The translations under genes were made by a program, and so were the position numbers. 64,000 bases of DNA, from NCBI RefSeq assembly GCF_018417595.1, contig NZ_CP070982.1, positions 1,637,501 through 1,701,500 on the forward strand, in the 5' to 3' direction. Source of the stretch: Pseudomonas entomophila (lineage in GTDB: Bacteria; Pseudomonadota; Gammaproteobacteria; Pseudomonadales; Pseudomonadaceae). The notes under the pieces were generated by a model. It saw only the letters and a program-made list of their open reading frames with translations, searched no databases and was not told the origin of the DNA. Within the stretch, counting starts at the first letter, position 1; the number at the start of each line of letters is the position of its first letter. This document shows, in pieces, positions 10,193-18,608 of this stretch.

Positions 10193-10753
10193 TCATTCGT
10201 CGCGGCCTTCGAGCATGGTTCGCTTGAGCATGACGTACAGCGCGCCGGTGCCGCCGTGGCGGGCCTGGCAGGAGGCGAAGCCGAGCACCTGCGGGTGTTG
10301 GCGCAGCCAGGTGTTGACGTGGCTCTTGATCATCGGGCGCTTGCCATCGATGCGCGCGGCCTTGCCGTGGGTCACGCGCACGCAGCGCACTTCGAGCTTG
10401 GTGGCTTCGGCGATGAAGTCCCACAGGGTTTCGCGCGCTTTCTCGACGCTCATGCCGTGCAGGTCGAGGCTGCCCTCGAAGGCGATCTGGCCGAGCTTGA
10501 GCTTGCGGATCTGGCTCTCCTGCACGCCGTCGCGGCGCCACATCAGTTCGTCTTCGGCACCAACGTCGATGACGAACTGGTCGGAAAGGCCGTCGACGAC
10601 CAGTGGCTGGTCGCTACGAATGGTCGCCGCCTGGCGCAGCCCGGCCAGTTGCTTGCGGTCGGCCTTGGGTTTGCCGACCTCGGCGCGATCGTGCTGGATC
10701 GGCTTGACCCCGCGCACTTCGCTGCGGAAGAGGGAAAAATCGTCGTCTTGCAT
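10193..10753 (-). CDS. Smr-domain protein (putative nicking endonuclease)
   Basis: A 186-residue protein with an N-terminal unstructured, charged half and a C-terminal Smr domain. The Smr hallmarks are LDLHGMSVEKARE (the LDxHG motif), RVTHGKA and HGGTGALYVML. Stand-alone Smr proteins of this length (SmrA/SmrB type) act as nucleases; SmrB is known to cleave mRNA at collided ribosomes. Which of the two this resembles is not settled by eye. The start is ATG 10753, with GGAGG four bases upstream. It lies 69 bp upstream of folE on the same strand, so co-transcription is possible. Confidence 0.87.
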   Translation of the reverse strand: MQDDDFSLFRSEVRGVKPIQHDRAEVGKPKADRKQLAGLRQAATIRSDQPLVVDGLSDQFVIDVGAEDELMWRRDGVQESQIRKLKLGQIAFEGSLDLHGMSVEKARETLWDFIAEATKLEVRCVRVTHGKAARIDGKRPMIKSHVNTWLRQHPQVLGFASCQARHGGTGALYVMLKRTMLEGRDE

Positions 10754-10842
10754 GGTGCCTCCACGTGGGCGGCGTAGTTTACGCGACTGGGCGTCGGAGT
10801 GAAGCTTTGGGTTCAAGCACAACCTATTGAGTTGGCATGCCT

Positions 10843-10929
10843 CTGTAGGAGCGGCTTTAGCCGCGATCACCCGCAAAGCGGGTGAAAGATACTGCGGTGT
10901 CTGCATCGCGGCTAAAGCCGCTCCTACAG
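10843..10929. repeat. REP pair (inverted)
   Basis: Two facing copies of CTGTAGGAGCGGCTTTAGCC with an internal GC dyad, between the Smr gene start and the small membrane protein gene, both on the - strand. Confidence 0.87.
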
Positions 10930-10950
10930 AGGGCCCTGATGCTCGACAGG

Positions 10951-11271
10951 TCAGTCGTGTTTCTTCATCAGGTGAGGCGCAAGATTCAACCCGTGCCCGC
11001 GGCGTAGGCGAATGCGGCTGCGTCGCCAGCCGCGTACACCGAAGTACAGCAGCACGATGCCGACCACCGCGAGCGTCGCCGCCAGCGGCTGGTTGGCGTT
11101 GAGTTCGGCGAGGGCGGGGTAGTTGCCCAGCAGGCCGGCGACGCCGGCCATGGCGAGGAGGATGCCCAGCGTCGCGAGCAGCACCGAGAAGGCGGCGCCC
11201 AGGCGGGCGCCCCAGTTGCTCGGTTCGCGCTGGCGCAGGCGCTTGGCATCGAAACGGCCTTTGAGCTTCAT
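10951..11271 (-). CDS. Small two-TM membrane protein of unknown function
   Basis: A 106-residue hypothetical protein. The N-terminal about 25 residues are basic and polar. Two hydrophobic helices follow (about 27-48 and 62-80, the second being LAATLAVVGIVLLYFGV), then a strongly Arg-rich cytoplasmic tail (GWRRSRIRLRRG) ending LAPHLMKKHD. The positive tails at both ends predict both termini in the cytoplasm. GAGGACTTCGA precedes the ATG. It is downstream of the isochorismatase-family gene (87-bp gap, same strand) and may be read with it. No family recognised. Confidence 0.75.
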   Translation of the reverse strand: MKLKGRFDAKRLRQREPSNWGARLGAAFSVLLATLGILLAMAGVAGLLGNYPALAELNANQPLAATLAVVGIVLLYFGVRGWRRSRIRLRRGHGLNLAPHLMKKHD

Positions 11272-11358
11272 TCGAAGTCCTCTGGATCTTGTAACGCTGA
11301 TCCGGATTTCGACCTGCGGGCTGTCCTTGGGTTCCGCCCGTCCGCCGGACGGTCTCGG

Positions 11359-11952
11359 TCAGACCAGGCTGGCGGTGGGGGCGACGCAGGCGAAGTTGTC
11401 GGCCATCACGGCCATTTCGCACTGGTGGATCTGTGCGGCGGGAATCACCGTATCCTTCAGAGCAAGGTCACGGGTCGCCGAGGCATCTTCCACCAGGGTG
11501 CAGCGATAACCATAGTCCTTGGCACGGCGCACGGTGGTGCTGACGCTCGAGTGGCTCATGAAGCCGCAGACGATCAGGTCAAGCGGGCCGAACGCCTGCA
11601 GCGTCTCGTGCAGCTTGGTGTTCTTGAACGCATTGGGCATGCGTTTTTCGATGACGACTTCGCCCTCCAGTGGCTCCAGGCCGGGGATGAACTCACCCCC
11701 CGGGCCCTGCGGGTCGAAGCGACCGCCGACGGTACCGAGGTGGCGGACGTGGATGATCGGGCGGTTGGCCTTGCGGGCGGCGTCGAGCAACCTGGCGATG
11801 TTCGCCACGGCCTCGTCCATGCCCGACAGCGCCAGCGGACCGCTCAGGTACTCCTTTTGCGCATCGATGACGATCAGGCTGGCTTGGCCCAGCTTGGCCG
11901 GCGGGTAGTCGCGGCCAGTGAGGCGGAACATCGTGGTTGGAACGGAGGACAT
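11359..11952 (-). CDS. Isochorismatase-family cysteine hydrolase
   Basis: A 197-residue alpha/beta hydrolase of the isochorismatase-like family. The catalytic Asp lies in LIVIDAQKEY, the Lys in VIEKRMPNAF, and the nucleophile position in LIVCGFMSHSSVSTTVRRAKDYGY. In most family members a Cys follows the cis-peptide (MTHxCV). Here the pattern is MSHSSV, so the usual Cys is Ser, which may alter or weaken hydrolytic activity. The start at 11952 is backed by AAGGAGCCCTTG. Substrates in the family range from isochorismate to nicotinamide and ureas, and nothing nearby narrows this down. Confidence 0.85.
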   Translation of the reverse strand: MSSVPTTMFRLTGRDYPPAKLGQASLIVIDAQKEYLSGPLALSGMDEAVANIARLLDAARKANRPIIHVRHLGTVGGRFDPQGPGGEFIPGLEPLEGEVVIEKRMPNAFKNTKLHETLQAFGPLDLIVCGFMSHSSVSTTVRRAKDYGYRCTLVEDASATRDLALKDTVIPAAQIHQCEMAVMADNFACVAPTASLV

Positions 11953-12131
11953 CAAGGGCTCCTTGGATAGGGCTTTTGTATACCTATTCTCCCTCGCCTT
12001 GGCGTCAATGTGAATGGTTGACATTGCAGGCGGCATGGTTACTGGCCTGGGGCTATCCATTCGGCCATCGGAGAAAACAAATGTGTGGTGTGGGCTGTTA
12101 GACTTTTGTCCTGTCTGAAAAGGAGTACCCC

Positions 12132-13040
12132 GTGATCACATCCCGCCTGCGCACCCTGCGCGACCATATCCGCTGGGCGGTCAGCCGCTTCCATGAGCAC
12201 GAGCTGTTCTTCGGCCACGGCGCCGACAATGCCTGGGACGAGGCCCGCCTGCTGGTGCTCGGTTCGGTGCACCTGCCGTGGGAGGTGGCCGACAGCTACC
12301 TGGACTGCCAACTGGAGGACGATGAGCGGGTACGCCTGCAGCACCTGCTCAAGCGCCGCATCGAAGAGCGCGTGCCCACCGCCTACCTGCTGGGCGAGGC
12401 GTGGTTCTGCGGCATGTCGTTCATCGTCGACGAACGCGTGCTGGTGCCTCGCTCCCCCATTGGCGAGTTGATCGAAAAGCGTTTCGAGCCGTGGCTGGCG
12501 GCGGAGCCGGCGCGCATCCTCGACCTGTGCACCGGTTCCGGTTGCATCGGCATCGTCGCCGCCGATGTGTTCCAGGACGCCGAGGTGGTGCTGGCCGACC
12601 TGTCCTTCGATGCGTTGGAAGTGGCCAACCAGAACATCGAGCGCCATGGCCTGGAACAACGTGTCTATACCGTGCAGGGCGATGGTTTTGGCGGCTTGCC
12701 GGGGCAGCGTTTCGACCTGATCCTGTCCAACCCGCCGTATGTCGACGCCGAGGATTTCGACGACATGCCGGCCGAGTACCACCATGAGCCCGAACTGGGC
12801 CTGGCCTGTGGCGACGATGGCCTGGACCTGGTGCGGCGGATGCTGGCCGAAGCGGCCGATCACCTGACCGAGAAGGGCTTGCTGATCGTCGAGGTAGGCA
12901 ACAGCCAGGTGCATGTAGAGGCGTTGTACCCGGAAGTGGACTTCGCCTGGCTGGAGTTCGAACGCGGTGGCCATGGGGTGTTCATGCTGACCGCCGAGCA
13001 GTGCCGGCAGCACCAGGCCTTGTTTGCTTCGCGCGTGTAA
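12132..13040 (+). CDS. prmB: Ribosomal protein L3 N5-glutamine methyltransferase
   Basis: A 302-residue SAM-dependent enzyme that methylates a Gln side chain of ribosomal protein L3. Motif I is [11 protein letters not shown], and the substrate-Gln motif NPPY is at residues 200-203. The N-terminal helical domain ([16 protein letters not shown]) is that of PrmB rather than of the release-factor enzyme PrmC. The stretch [22 protein letters not shown] is diagnostic of PrmB. It uses a GTG start with AAAAGGAG seven bases upstream. It lies about 2.1 kb upstream of aroC, as in many gamma-proteobacteria where prmB and aroC are neighbours. Confidence 0.95.
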   Translation: MITSRLRTLRDHIRWAVSRFHEHELFFGHGADNAWDEARLLVLGSVHLPWEVADSYLDCQLEDDERVRLQHLLKRRIEERVPTAYLLGEAWFCGMSFIVDERVLVPRSPIGELIEKRFEPWLAAEPARILDLCTGSGCIGIVAADVFQDAEVVLADLSFDALEVANQNIERHGLEQRVYTVQGDGFGGLPGQRFDLILSNPPYVDAEDFDDMPAEYHHEPELGLACGDDGLDLVRRMLAEAADHLTEKGLLIVEVGNSQVHVEALYPEVDFAWLEFERGGHGVFMLTAEQCRQHQALFASRV

Positions 13041-13070
13041 TTCGCGTGTATTGAAGGGGGCTGCCTTGCA

Positions 13071-13136
13071 GCCCTCTCGCCGGCAAGCCGGCTCCTACGC
13101 AGTATTTTCTGTAGGGGCCGGCTTGCCGGCGAAGGA
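13071..13136. repeat. REP pair (inverted)
   Basis: Two facing copies of the CGCCGGCAAGCCGGCTCCTAC sub-type between prmB and the convergent unknown gene. Confidence 0.85.
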
Positions 13137-13919
13137 TCAGCGGGTGGCGATCCAGATCAGCAGCCCTGCCTGGAAGACCGCGAAGGCCACCAGGCAGGTG
13201 ATGGTGAACCGCAGGCCGCTGTCCTCACGACGGTACTTGGCCACGCGCTCGTCACGTTCACGCAACTGGGCTTCCTTCTCCATCAGGTTCTGCTCGGCCT
13301 GCTGCAGCATGCCGGCTGCCTCGATGATGTCGACGCGCTGGACCTTCTCGGTGTTCCAGCCGCCCTTGAGCTGGCCCACCGCAGTTTCCACCACGCGCCC
13401 CTTGAGCAACTGGCCATCGGCGTATTCCACGGCCAGGCCGACGCTGGCCAGCACGTGGTCGCGGCGCAGGCGAGTATCCTCGTTGAGCGCATCCTTGTTC
13501 GGCAGGTTCATGCCTTCGACCCGGTAGTGCGAGCAACGTTGCTGCAACCACTGCACCGCCTGGGCCAGCAGGTAGCGGCCCAGGCCGCGGTTCAGCGGTT
13601 CGAGTTGCAGGCCACTGTCGCTGCCGATGCGCACCAGGCGCTGTTCGTGGTCGACGCGGATGTCCAGCTGGTTCTGTTCCTTGCGCACTTTCTGCCCGGG
13701 CAGGCGGATTTCCATGCGCAACAGGCTATGGGCTTTGTCGTGACGCTCGGCATAGCCGAACTGGACGAAGCGCAGAGGCCGCGCGCCGCTGTTGCGGTCG
13801 GTCGGCAGCGGCGCCAGGCGCAGCAGCTGGAAGTGTTCGGCGGCAAGGTCCGCCCAGGGCTGGGGGGCGCTCTCCGGGGCTTGTTCTTCTGTCGCCTCGG
13901 CGGCGGGGGCATCGGTCAT
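13137..13919 (-). CDS. Conserved-looking protein of unknown function, C-terminally membrane anchored
   Basis: A 260-residue protein I cannot assign to a family. An acidic, Pro/Ala-rich N-terminus (MTDAPAAEATEEQAPESAP) precedes a globular region. That region includes LNRGLGRYLLAQAVQWLQQR, which resembles the acetyl-CoA-binding helix of GNAT proteins only superficially. A predicted coiled coil follows (about 205-235, GMLQQAEQNLMEKEAQLRERDE), and one TM helix ends the chain (LVAFAVFQAGLLIWIA). This predicts a tail-anchored protein facing the cytoplasm. GAGG lies about nine bases before the ATG. It is convergent with prmB. Confidence 0.72.
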   Translation of the reverse strand: MTDAPAAEATEEQAPESAPQPWADLAAEHFQLLRLAPLPTDRNSGARPLRFVQFGYAERHDKAHSLLRMEIRLPGQKVRKEQNQLDIRVDHEQRLVRIGSDSGLQLEPLNRGLGRYLLAQAVQWLQQRCSHYRVEGMNLPNKDALNEDTRLRRDHVLASVGLAVEYADGQLLKGRVVETAVGQLKGGWNTEKVQRVDIIEAAGMLQQAEQNLMEKEAQLRERDERVAKYRREDSGLRFTITCLVAFAVFQAGLLIWIATR

Positions 13920-14043
13920 CGGGACAATCCTCAAGTGCACGGCGGCCAGGTGTTCAGCGGGCCTCGGCGCCGCGATCACGACCTTCATAGCTGCATTATC
14001 GGCAGCTCGGGCCAAGACCTGAGTATTGTCGGTGATCGAACCC

Positions 14044-15003
14044 TCAGGTCGGTGGCAACTGGTGGATGAAGGCGACGATCCGTTCACCCAGCTCGCGCGC
14101 CAGGGGCAGTTCCGGGTTGAGGTAGCTGTCGCGTTGCTGGCGGATGTCCCGGGGGCTGATGCGCAGCACGTGGTTCATGCCGTCGATCAGCGCCAGCTCG
14201 GCGTCGGGCTTGGCGGCCTTGAGGCGTTCGGCGTCGGCCACTTCGACCTGCACGTCATTGCGCCCCTGGACGATCAGCGCGGGCACCTGGAGGTGGGCGA
14301 AGGCTGCCGCCGGGTCCTGGCGCAGCAGCGAGATCAGGTACGGCTGCACGCTGGGGCGGAACACCTGGCGCAGGGGTGCCGGCACGTCCAGGCTGGTCTG
14401 CCCCGCCTGCAACCTGTCGATCAGCGCCATGGCGGCGTTCAATTGCGCAGGGGGCAGGCGTTGGGCCAGTTGCTCGCGCAACACCTGCGCCACTGGGCGG
14501 CCACTGCCGGCCAGGGTGATCACCGCGCTGGCGCCGGCCTGCTCGGCGGCCAGGCTGGCGATCAGTGCGCCTTCGCTATGGCCGATCAGGATCAACGGGC
14601 CAAAGCGAGGGTCATGGCGCAATGCCTGGCCCCAGGCGACGACGTCGGCCACGTAGCGTTCGACGCTGAGGTCGCGTTCGTCGGGTGTGGCCGGTTGGCT
14701 GGCGGCCACGCCGCGCTTGTCGTAGCGCACGCTGGCGATGTGCTCGCCGGCCAGCAGCAGGGCCAGGCGCTTGAGGTTGTCAATGCGCCCGGAGGCCGGA
14801 TTGTTGCCGTCGCGGTCGGTGGGGCCGGAGCCGGCGATGATCAGCACCACCGGGGGCGGGGTGTCCTGCTGCGGCAGCAGCAGGCTGCCGTGCAGCACCC
14901 CCTGGCCGGTGTCCAGGTCGATAGGGCGTTGCAGCACGGTGGGGGCGGCCTGGGCTAGACCAGTGCAAAGCAGCAGGAGGAGGGCGGCGAGGCGCGACTT
15001 CAT
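14044..15003 (-). CDS. Secreted alpha/beta-hydrolase (putative esterase/peptidase)
   Basis: A 319-residue protein with a signal peptide (KSRLAALLLLLCTGLAQAA, cleavage after the last Ala). The alpha/beta-hydrolase core carries an oxyanion-strand region AGSGPTDRDGNN, the nucleophile elbow GHSEGA, a likely acid Asp in LIVQGRNDVQV and the His in DGMNHVLRI. The AGSGPTDRDGN segment is typical of the family annotated as serine aminopeptidase S33-like or DUF-type periplasmic hydrolases. The start ATG is at 15003 (a TTG precedes it) and no strong ribosome site is visible. It is divergent from aroC. Substrate unknown. Confidence 0.85.
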   Translation of the reverse strand: MKSRLAALLLLLCTGLAQAAPTVLQRPIDLDTGQGVLHGSLLLPQQDTPPPVVLIIAGSGPTDRDGNNPASGRIDNLKRLALLLAGEHIASVRYDKRGVAASQPATPDERDLSVERYVADVVAWGQALRHDPRFGPLILIGHSEGALIASLAAEQAGASAVITLAGSGRPVAQVLREQLAQRLPPAQLNAAMALIDRLQAGQTSLDVPAPLRQVFRPSVQPYLISLLRQDPAAAFAHLQVPALIVQGRNDVQVEVADAERLKAAKPDAELALIDGMNHVLRISPRDIRQQRDSYLNPELPLARELGERIVAFIHQLPPT

Positions 15004-15178
15004 CAACGGGCACTATCTGGGGAGGTCTGGTTTCGACCTTGGGGTTTGCGGAAGGTTCGCTGCCCATTCACCGGCAAAGCCGGCTTCTGCATTGAGGTCA
15101 GCACGGGCCACCATTACCCTGGTGTTTTCCGTATACTGGCCGCTTTCGTTCACTTCAGGCTGATCTCGCGGAGCGTCC

Positions 15179-16270
15179 ATGTCCGGCAATACCTACGGCA
15201 AGCTGTTCACTGTCACCACCGCTGGCGAAAGCCATGGGCCGGCGTTGGTCGCCATTGTCGATGGGTGCCCGCCGGGCCTCGAGATCTCGCTCGCCGACCT
15301 GCAGCACGACCTCGACCGGCGCAAGCCCGGTACCAGCCGGCACACGACTCAACGCCAGGAACCGGACGAGGTGGAGATCCTCTCCGGGGTGTTCGAGGGC
15401 CGCACCACCGGTTGCTCGATCGGCCTGCTGATCCGCAACACCGACCAGAAATCCAAGGACTACTCGGCGATCAAGGACCTGTTCCGCCCGGCCCATGCCG
15501 ACTACACCTACCACCACAAGTACGGCCTGCGCGACTACCGTGGCGGTGGCCGCAGCTCGGCGCGCGAGACTGCCATGCGTGTGGCTGCCGGCGCTATCGC
15601 CAAGAAGTTTCTCGCCACCCAGGGCATTCGTGTGCGCGGCTACATGAGCCAGCTCGGCCCGATCGAGATCCCGTTCAAGACCTGGGACTCGGTGGAGCAG
15701 AACGCCTTCTTCAGCCCCGACCCGGACAAGGTGCCGGAGCTGGAGGCGTACATGGACCAGCTGCGCCGTGACCAGGATTCGGTGGGCGCGAAGATCACCG
15801 TGGTCGCCGAAGGCGTGATGCCGGGCCTGGGCGAGCCGATCTTCGACCGCCTCGACGCCGAGCTGGCCCACGCGCTGATGAGCATCAACGCGGTCAAGGG
15901 CGTGGAGATCGGCGCCGGTTTCGCCAGTGTCGCCCAGCGTGGTACCGAGCACCGTGACGAACTGACCCCCGAAGGCTTTCTCAGCAACAACGCCGGCGGC
16001 ATTCTCGGCGGCATCTCCTCGGGCCAGCCGATCGTCGCCCATCTGGCGCTCAAGCCTACTTCGAGCATCACCACGCCCGGCCGCTCGATCGACATCGACG
16101 GCAATCCGGTCGAGGTGATCACCAAGGGCCGTCACGACCCTTGCGTCGGCATCCGCGCCACACCAATCGCCGAGGCGATGATGGCTATCGTGCTGATGGA
16201 TCACCTGTTGCGTCATCGTGCACAGAATGCCCAAGTCAAGGTGAACACCCCGGTCCTGGGCCAGCTCTGA
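15179..16270 (+). CDS. aroC: Chorismate synthase
   Basis: A 363-residue enzyme converting EPSP to chorismate with reduced FMN, the last common step to aromatic amino acids, folate and siderophore aryl acids. Family signatures are visible: [18 protein letters not shown] at the N-terminus, the [22 protein letters not shown] block in the middle, and [18 protein letters not shown] near the C-terminus. The catalytic His residues lie in GESHG and in GRHD. Length matches bacterial AroC. GCGGAG lies seven bases before the ATG. A probable -10 hexamer TATACT lies about 45 bp upstream. A DAHP synthase of the same pathway is at 51.6-53 kb. Confidence 0.97.
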   Translation: MSGNTYGKLFTVTTAGESHGPALVAIVDGCPPGLEISLADLQHDLDRRKPGTSRHTTQRQEPDEVEILSGVFEGRTTGCSIGLLIRNTDQKSKDYSAIKDLFRPAHADYTYHHKYGLRDYRGGGRSSARETAMRVAAGAIAKKFLATQGIRVRGYMSQLGPIEIPFKTWDSVEQNAFFSPDPDKVPELEAYMDQLRRDQDSVGAKITVVAEGVMPGLGEPIFDRLDAELAHALMSINAVKGVEIGAGFASVAQRGTEHRDELTPEGFLSNNAGGILGGISSGQPIVAHLALKPTSSITTPGRSIDIDGNPVEVITKGRHDPCVGIRATPIAEAMMAIVLMDHLLRHRAQNAQVKVNTPVLGQL

Positions 16271-16279
16271 GCTTTTCGG

Positions 16280-16349
16280 CCCAATCGCGGGGCAAGCCCG
16301 CTCCCACGAGGCTCACATCGTGGGAGCGGGCTTGCCCCGCGATTGGGTC
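16280..16349. repeat. REP pair (inverted)
   Basis: Near-perfect 28-bp inverted repeat (CCAATCGCGGGGCAAGCCCG...), between aroC and the MFS gene on the same strand, ending only 25 bp before the MFS start. Confidence 0.87.
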
Positions 16350-16373
16350 GGAACCTGTAGACCGGACGCTCTG

Positions 16374-17528
16374 ATGCCCCCCATCCCCTACTGGCGCCTG
16401 TCCAGCTTCTACCTCTGCTACTTCGCCCTGCTCGGTGCCACCGCGCCGTTCCTGGCCCTCTATTTCGACCACTTGGGCTTCTCGCCGGCACGCATCGGCG
16501 AGCTGGTGGCCATCCCCATGCTGATGCGCTGCCTGGCCCCCAATCTCTGGGGCTGGCTGGGTGATCGCACGGGCCAGCGCCTGCTGATCGTGCGCCTTGG
16601 TGCGCTTTCCACGCTGGCGACCTTCTCGCTGATCTTCTTCGCCAAGAGCTACGCCTGGCTGGCGCTGGTCATGGCGCTGCACGCATTCTTCTGGCACGCG
16701 GTGCTGCCACAGTTCGAAGTCATCACCCTGGCCCACCTGCATGGCCAGACTTCACGCTACAGTCAGGTGCGCCTGTGGGGCTCGATCGGCTTCATCCTCA
16801 CCGTGGTCGGGCTGGGCCGCCTGTTCGAATGGCTGAGCCTGGACATCTATCCGGTGGCGCTGGTGACCATCATGGCGGGCATCGTGGTCGCCAGCCTGTG
16901 GGTGCCCAATGCCCAGCCGGTGGAGCAGGCCGACCGGGGTAGGGCAGGGGGCTTCCTCAGGCAACTGGCGGCCCCCGGCGTGGTTGCCTTCTATATTTGC
17001 GTGGCGCTGATGCAGCTCAGCCACGGTCCTTACTACACCTTCCTCACCCTGCACCTGGAGCACCTGGGCTACAGCCGTGGCGCCATCGGCCTGCTGTGGG
17101 CGCTGGGGGTGGTGGCCGAAGTGCTGGTGTTCATGGTGATGAGCCGGATCTTCGCGCGGGTTTCGGTACGCCGGGTACTGCTGGCGAGCTTCCTGCTGGC
17201 CGCCGTGCGCTGGCTGTTGCTGGGCAACCTGGCCGAGATCCCGGCGGTGCTGGTGTTCGCCCAGGTCCTGCATGCCGCCACGTTCGGTTGTTTCCACGCC
17301 GCCAGCATCGCATTCGTCCAGGCCAGTTTCGGTGCGCGTCAGCAGGGCCAGGGGCAGGCGCTGTACGCTGCGCTGTCCGGCACCGGTGGTGCGTTGGGCG
17401 CCCTGTATTCAGGCTACAGCTGGAAACTGCTGGGCCCGCACTTCACCTTTGGTATGGCCAGCGTCGCGGCACTGGCCGCAGCCGTTATCATTGCCCTCCG
17501 TATGAAAGAAAGCAGGAACGACCCCTGA
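16374..17528 (+). CDS. MFS transporter (MFS_1-like / HcaT-NupG type)
   Basis: A 384-residue, twelve-helix permease. The opening (PIPYWRLSSFYLCYFALLGATAPFLALYF) and the loop LWGWLGDRTGQR fit the MFS_1-like family that includes 3-phenylpropionate permease HcaT and nucleoside/H+ symporters. The GSIGFIL segment after helix 4 is also typical of this group. The start is at MPPIPYW, since the preceding in-frame bases belong to the REP element. The stop overlaps the start of the cupin gene (TGATG), so the two are translationally coupled and probably work together. Substrate unknown. Confidence 0.85.
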   Translation: MPPIPYWRLSSFYLCYFALLGATAPFLALYFDHLGFSPARIGELVAIPMLMRCLAPNLWGWLGDRTGQRLLIVRLGALSTLATFSLIFFAKSYAWLALVMALHAFFWHAVLPQFEVITLAHLHGQTSRYSQVRLWGSIGFILTVVGLGRLFEWLSLDIYPVALVTIMAGIVVASLWVPNAQPVEQADRGRAGGFLRQLAAPGVVAFYICVALMQLSHGPYYTFLTLHLEHLGYSRGAIGLLWALGVVAEVLVFMVMSRIFARVSVRRVLLASFLLAAVRWLLLGNLAEIPAVLVFAQVLHAATFGCFHAASIAFVQASFGARQQGQGQALYAALSGTGGALGALYSGYSWKLLGPHFTFGMASVAALAAAVIIALRMKESRNDP

Positions 17529-18064
17529 TGAGCATCCTCAGTGTTTTCGACCCGTCCAGCCCGGAACTGCCGAACAAGGTGCTGACCCACCACGACGATA
17601 TCGCCGCGACCCTGGCCGAACAGGGCGTGCGTTTCGGTCGCTGGCAATCGGGCGCGCGACTGCGCCCCGGCAGCAGCGAAGGTGAGGTCCTGGATGCCTG
17701 CCGCGAGCCCCTCGATCAATTGATGACGGCCCACGGCAGTGCCGCATTCGCCGTGCTCAGCCGCGAAGGTGTCGATCCGGCCCTGGACGACCTGCGCGAT
17801 GAGCATGTGCATGATGCCGAGGAAGTGTTCGCGGTGATCAGCGGGCGGGCCCAGGTTACGTTGCGCCTGGGCGACTTCGTCCATGCTGTGTTGTGCGAGA
17901 AGGACGATGTACTGGTGATTCCAGCAAGGGCACGGCGCTGGTTGGACCTGGGCGATGCCCCGTTCTGCCTGGCGTTGCGCCTGTTCGACAGCACGCAGGG
18001 CATGCAGCCGCGGTTCACCGGTGATGCCGGTGCCCGGCAGTTCCCGGGGCTCGACGAGCGCTGA
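17528..18064 (+). CDS. Divergent acireductone dioxygenase (ARD)-like cupin
   Basis: A 178-residue cupin whose first 45 residues (SSPELPNKVLTH, IAATLAEQGVRFGRWQ) and later AVLCEKDD strongly resemble acireductone dioxygenase MtnD of the methionine salvage pathway. ARD binds Fe/Ni through His, His, Glu and a fourth His. Here the first three are kept in EHVHDAEEV, but the fourth, which lies in a PHWFD-type motif in ARD, is replaced by Arg in the stretch ARRWLD. A few residues before the HxH motif are also missing. This is therefore a paralog with an altered metal site, perhaps not an ARD any more. It overlaps the MFS stop by two bases. Confidence 0.78.
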   Translation: MSILSVFDPSSPELPNKVLTHHDDIAATLAEQGVRFGRWQSGARLRPGSSEGEVLDACREPLDQLMTAHGSAAFAVLSREGVDPALDDLRDEHVHDAEEVFAVISGRAQVTLRLGDFVHAVLCEKDDVLVIPARARRWLDLGDAPFCLALRLFDSTQGMQPRFTGDAGARQFPGLDER

Positions 18065-18068
18065 GCGA

Positions 18069-18341
18069 TCAGCGATAGGTCGGCAGGGCGAAGCGCTGCT
18101 GGCTTTGCAGCCTCGAGATTACCGGCAGGTCGCAGGCCTGTTCGGCCAGGTCGCGGCGGATGGCGCTGATGGCCCAGGACAGCTGTTCGGCGCTGTGCAA
18201 TTGTGCGTACGACAGCACGCGGCGGGTCACCACGCCGTCGGCGGCGCGCAAGGTCAGCAAGATGCCGCCGTCTGGCCGTGACTGGGTGGCGACCTGGTAG
18301 GCAGAGAACACCGACGTGAATTTTTCCTGAATGAGGTCCAT
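18069..18341 (-). CDS. DUF3509-like small protein
   Basis: A 90-residue protein starting MDLIQEKFTSVFSAYQV, with a basic C-terminal half (ISAIRRDLAEQACDL) and no membrane segment. It resembles the DUF3509 family of Pseudomonas from memory of the MDLIQEKF opening; that assignment is not checked. AGGAGTTGCC sits directly before the ATG, an excellent ribosome site. It is convergent with the ARD-like gene (four-base gap) and divergent from the ankyrin gene. An AT-rich stretch with a -10-like TATAAG lies upstream. Function unknown. Confidence 0.75.
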   Translation of the reverse strand: MDLIQEKFTSVFSAYQVATQSRPDGGILLTLRAADGVVTRRVLSYAQLHSAEQLSWAISAIRRDLAEQACDLPVISRLQSQQRFALPTYR

Positions 18342-18464
18342 GGCAACTCCTGACTGTTGTACTGGCAGACGTGAGTTGGGATTTGCAGTGAGCGTGCCAG
18401 TCTTTCGGTTTTTATAAAATCCTTATAAAACAATAAGTTATGTGTATTATTGACATCGAGCTAT

Positions 18465-18508
18465 TTGCATTTTGCAAGGTCGTGCATTTTGCACAGTGCA
18501 ATTTGCAC
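18465..18508. promoter_or_regulatory. Three near-identical 13-bp palindromes (putative operator cluster)
   Basis: TTGCATTTTGCAA (18465-18477), GTGCATTTTGCAC (18482-18494) and GTGCAATTTGCAC (18496-18508). All share the TGCA-NNN-TGCA core and are perfect dyads apart from the central three bases. Centres lie 17 and 14 bp apart. A perfect TTGACA (18450-18455) lies just upstream on the + strand. The cluster sits between the divergent DUF3509-like and ankyrin genes, about 100 bp before the latter. It looks like a binding site for an unidentified dimeric regulator. Confidence 0.6.
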
Positions 18509-18608
18509 GGTAATAGGTTTGTTCTCTCTGCCCCATAGAATCTGACGTTTTGACCCTGGAGGGTGCCTGGCCAACACTTGGCCCCACGAAATTGCCAGGA
18601 GGTTCCCG

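Noticed and set aside
9533..10777. 414-codon + strand frame over folE and the Smr gene
   Set aside because: Antisense shadow of two well-supported genes, and it begins inside a terminator.
10193..11422. A 409-residue extension of the Smr protein
   Set aside because: The extension runs through a REP pair and the wrong frame of the small membrane protein; GGAGG before ATG 10753 fixes the start.
14044..14958. + strand frame opposite the secreted hydrolase
   Set aside because: Antisense shadow; the - strand frame has a signal peptide and a Ser-Asp-His triad.
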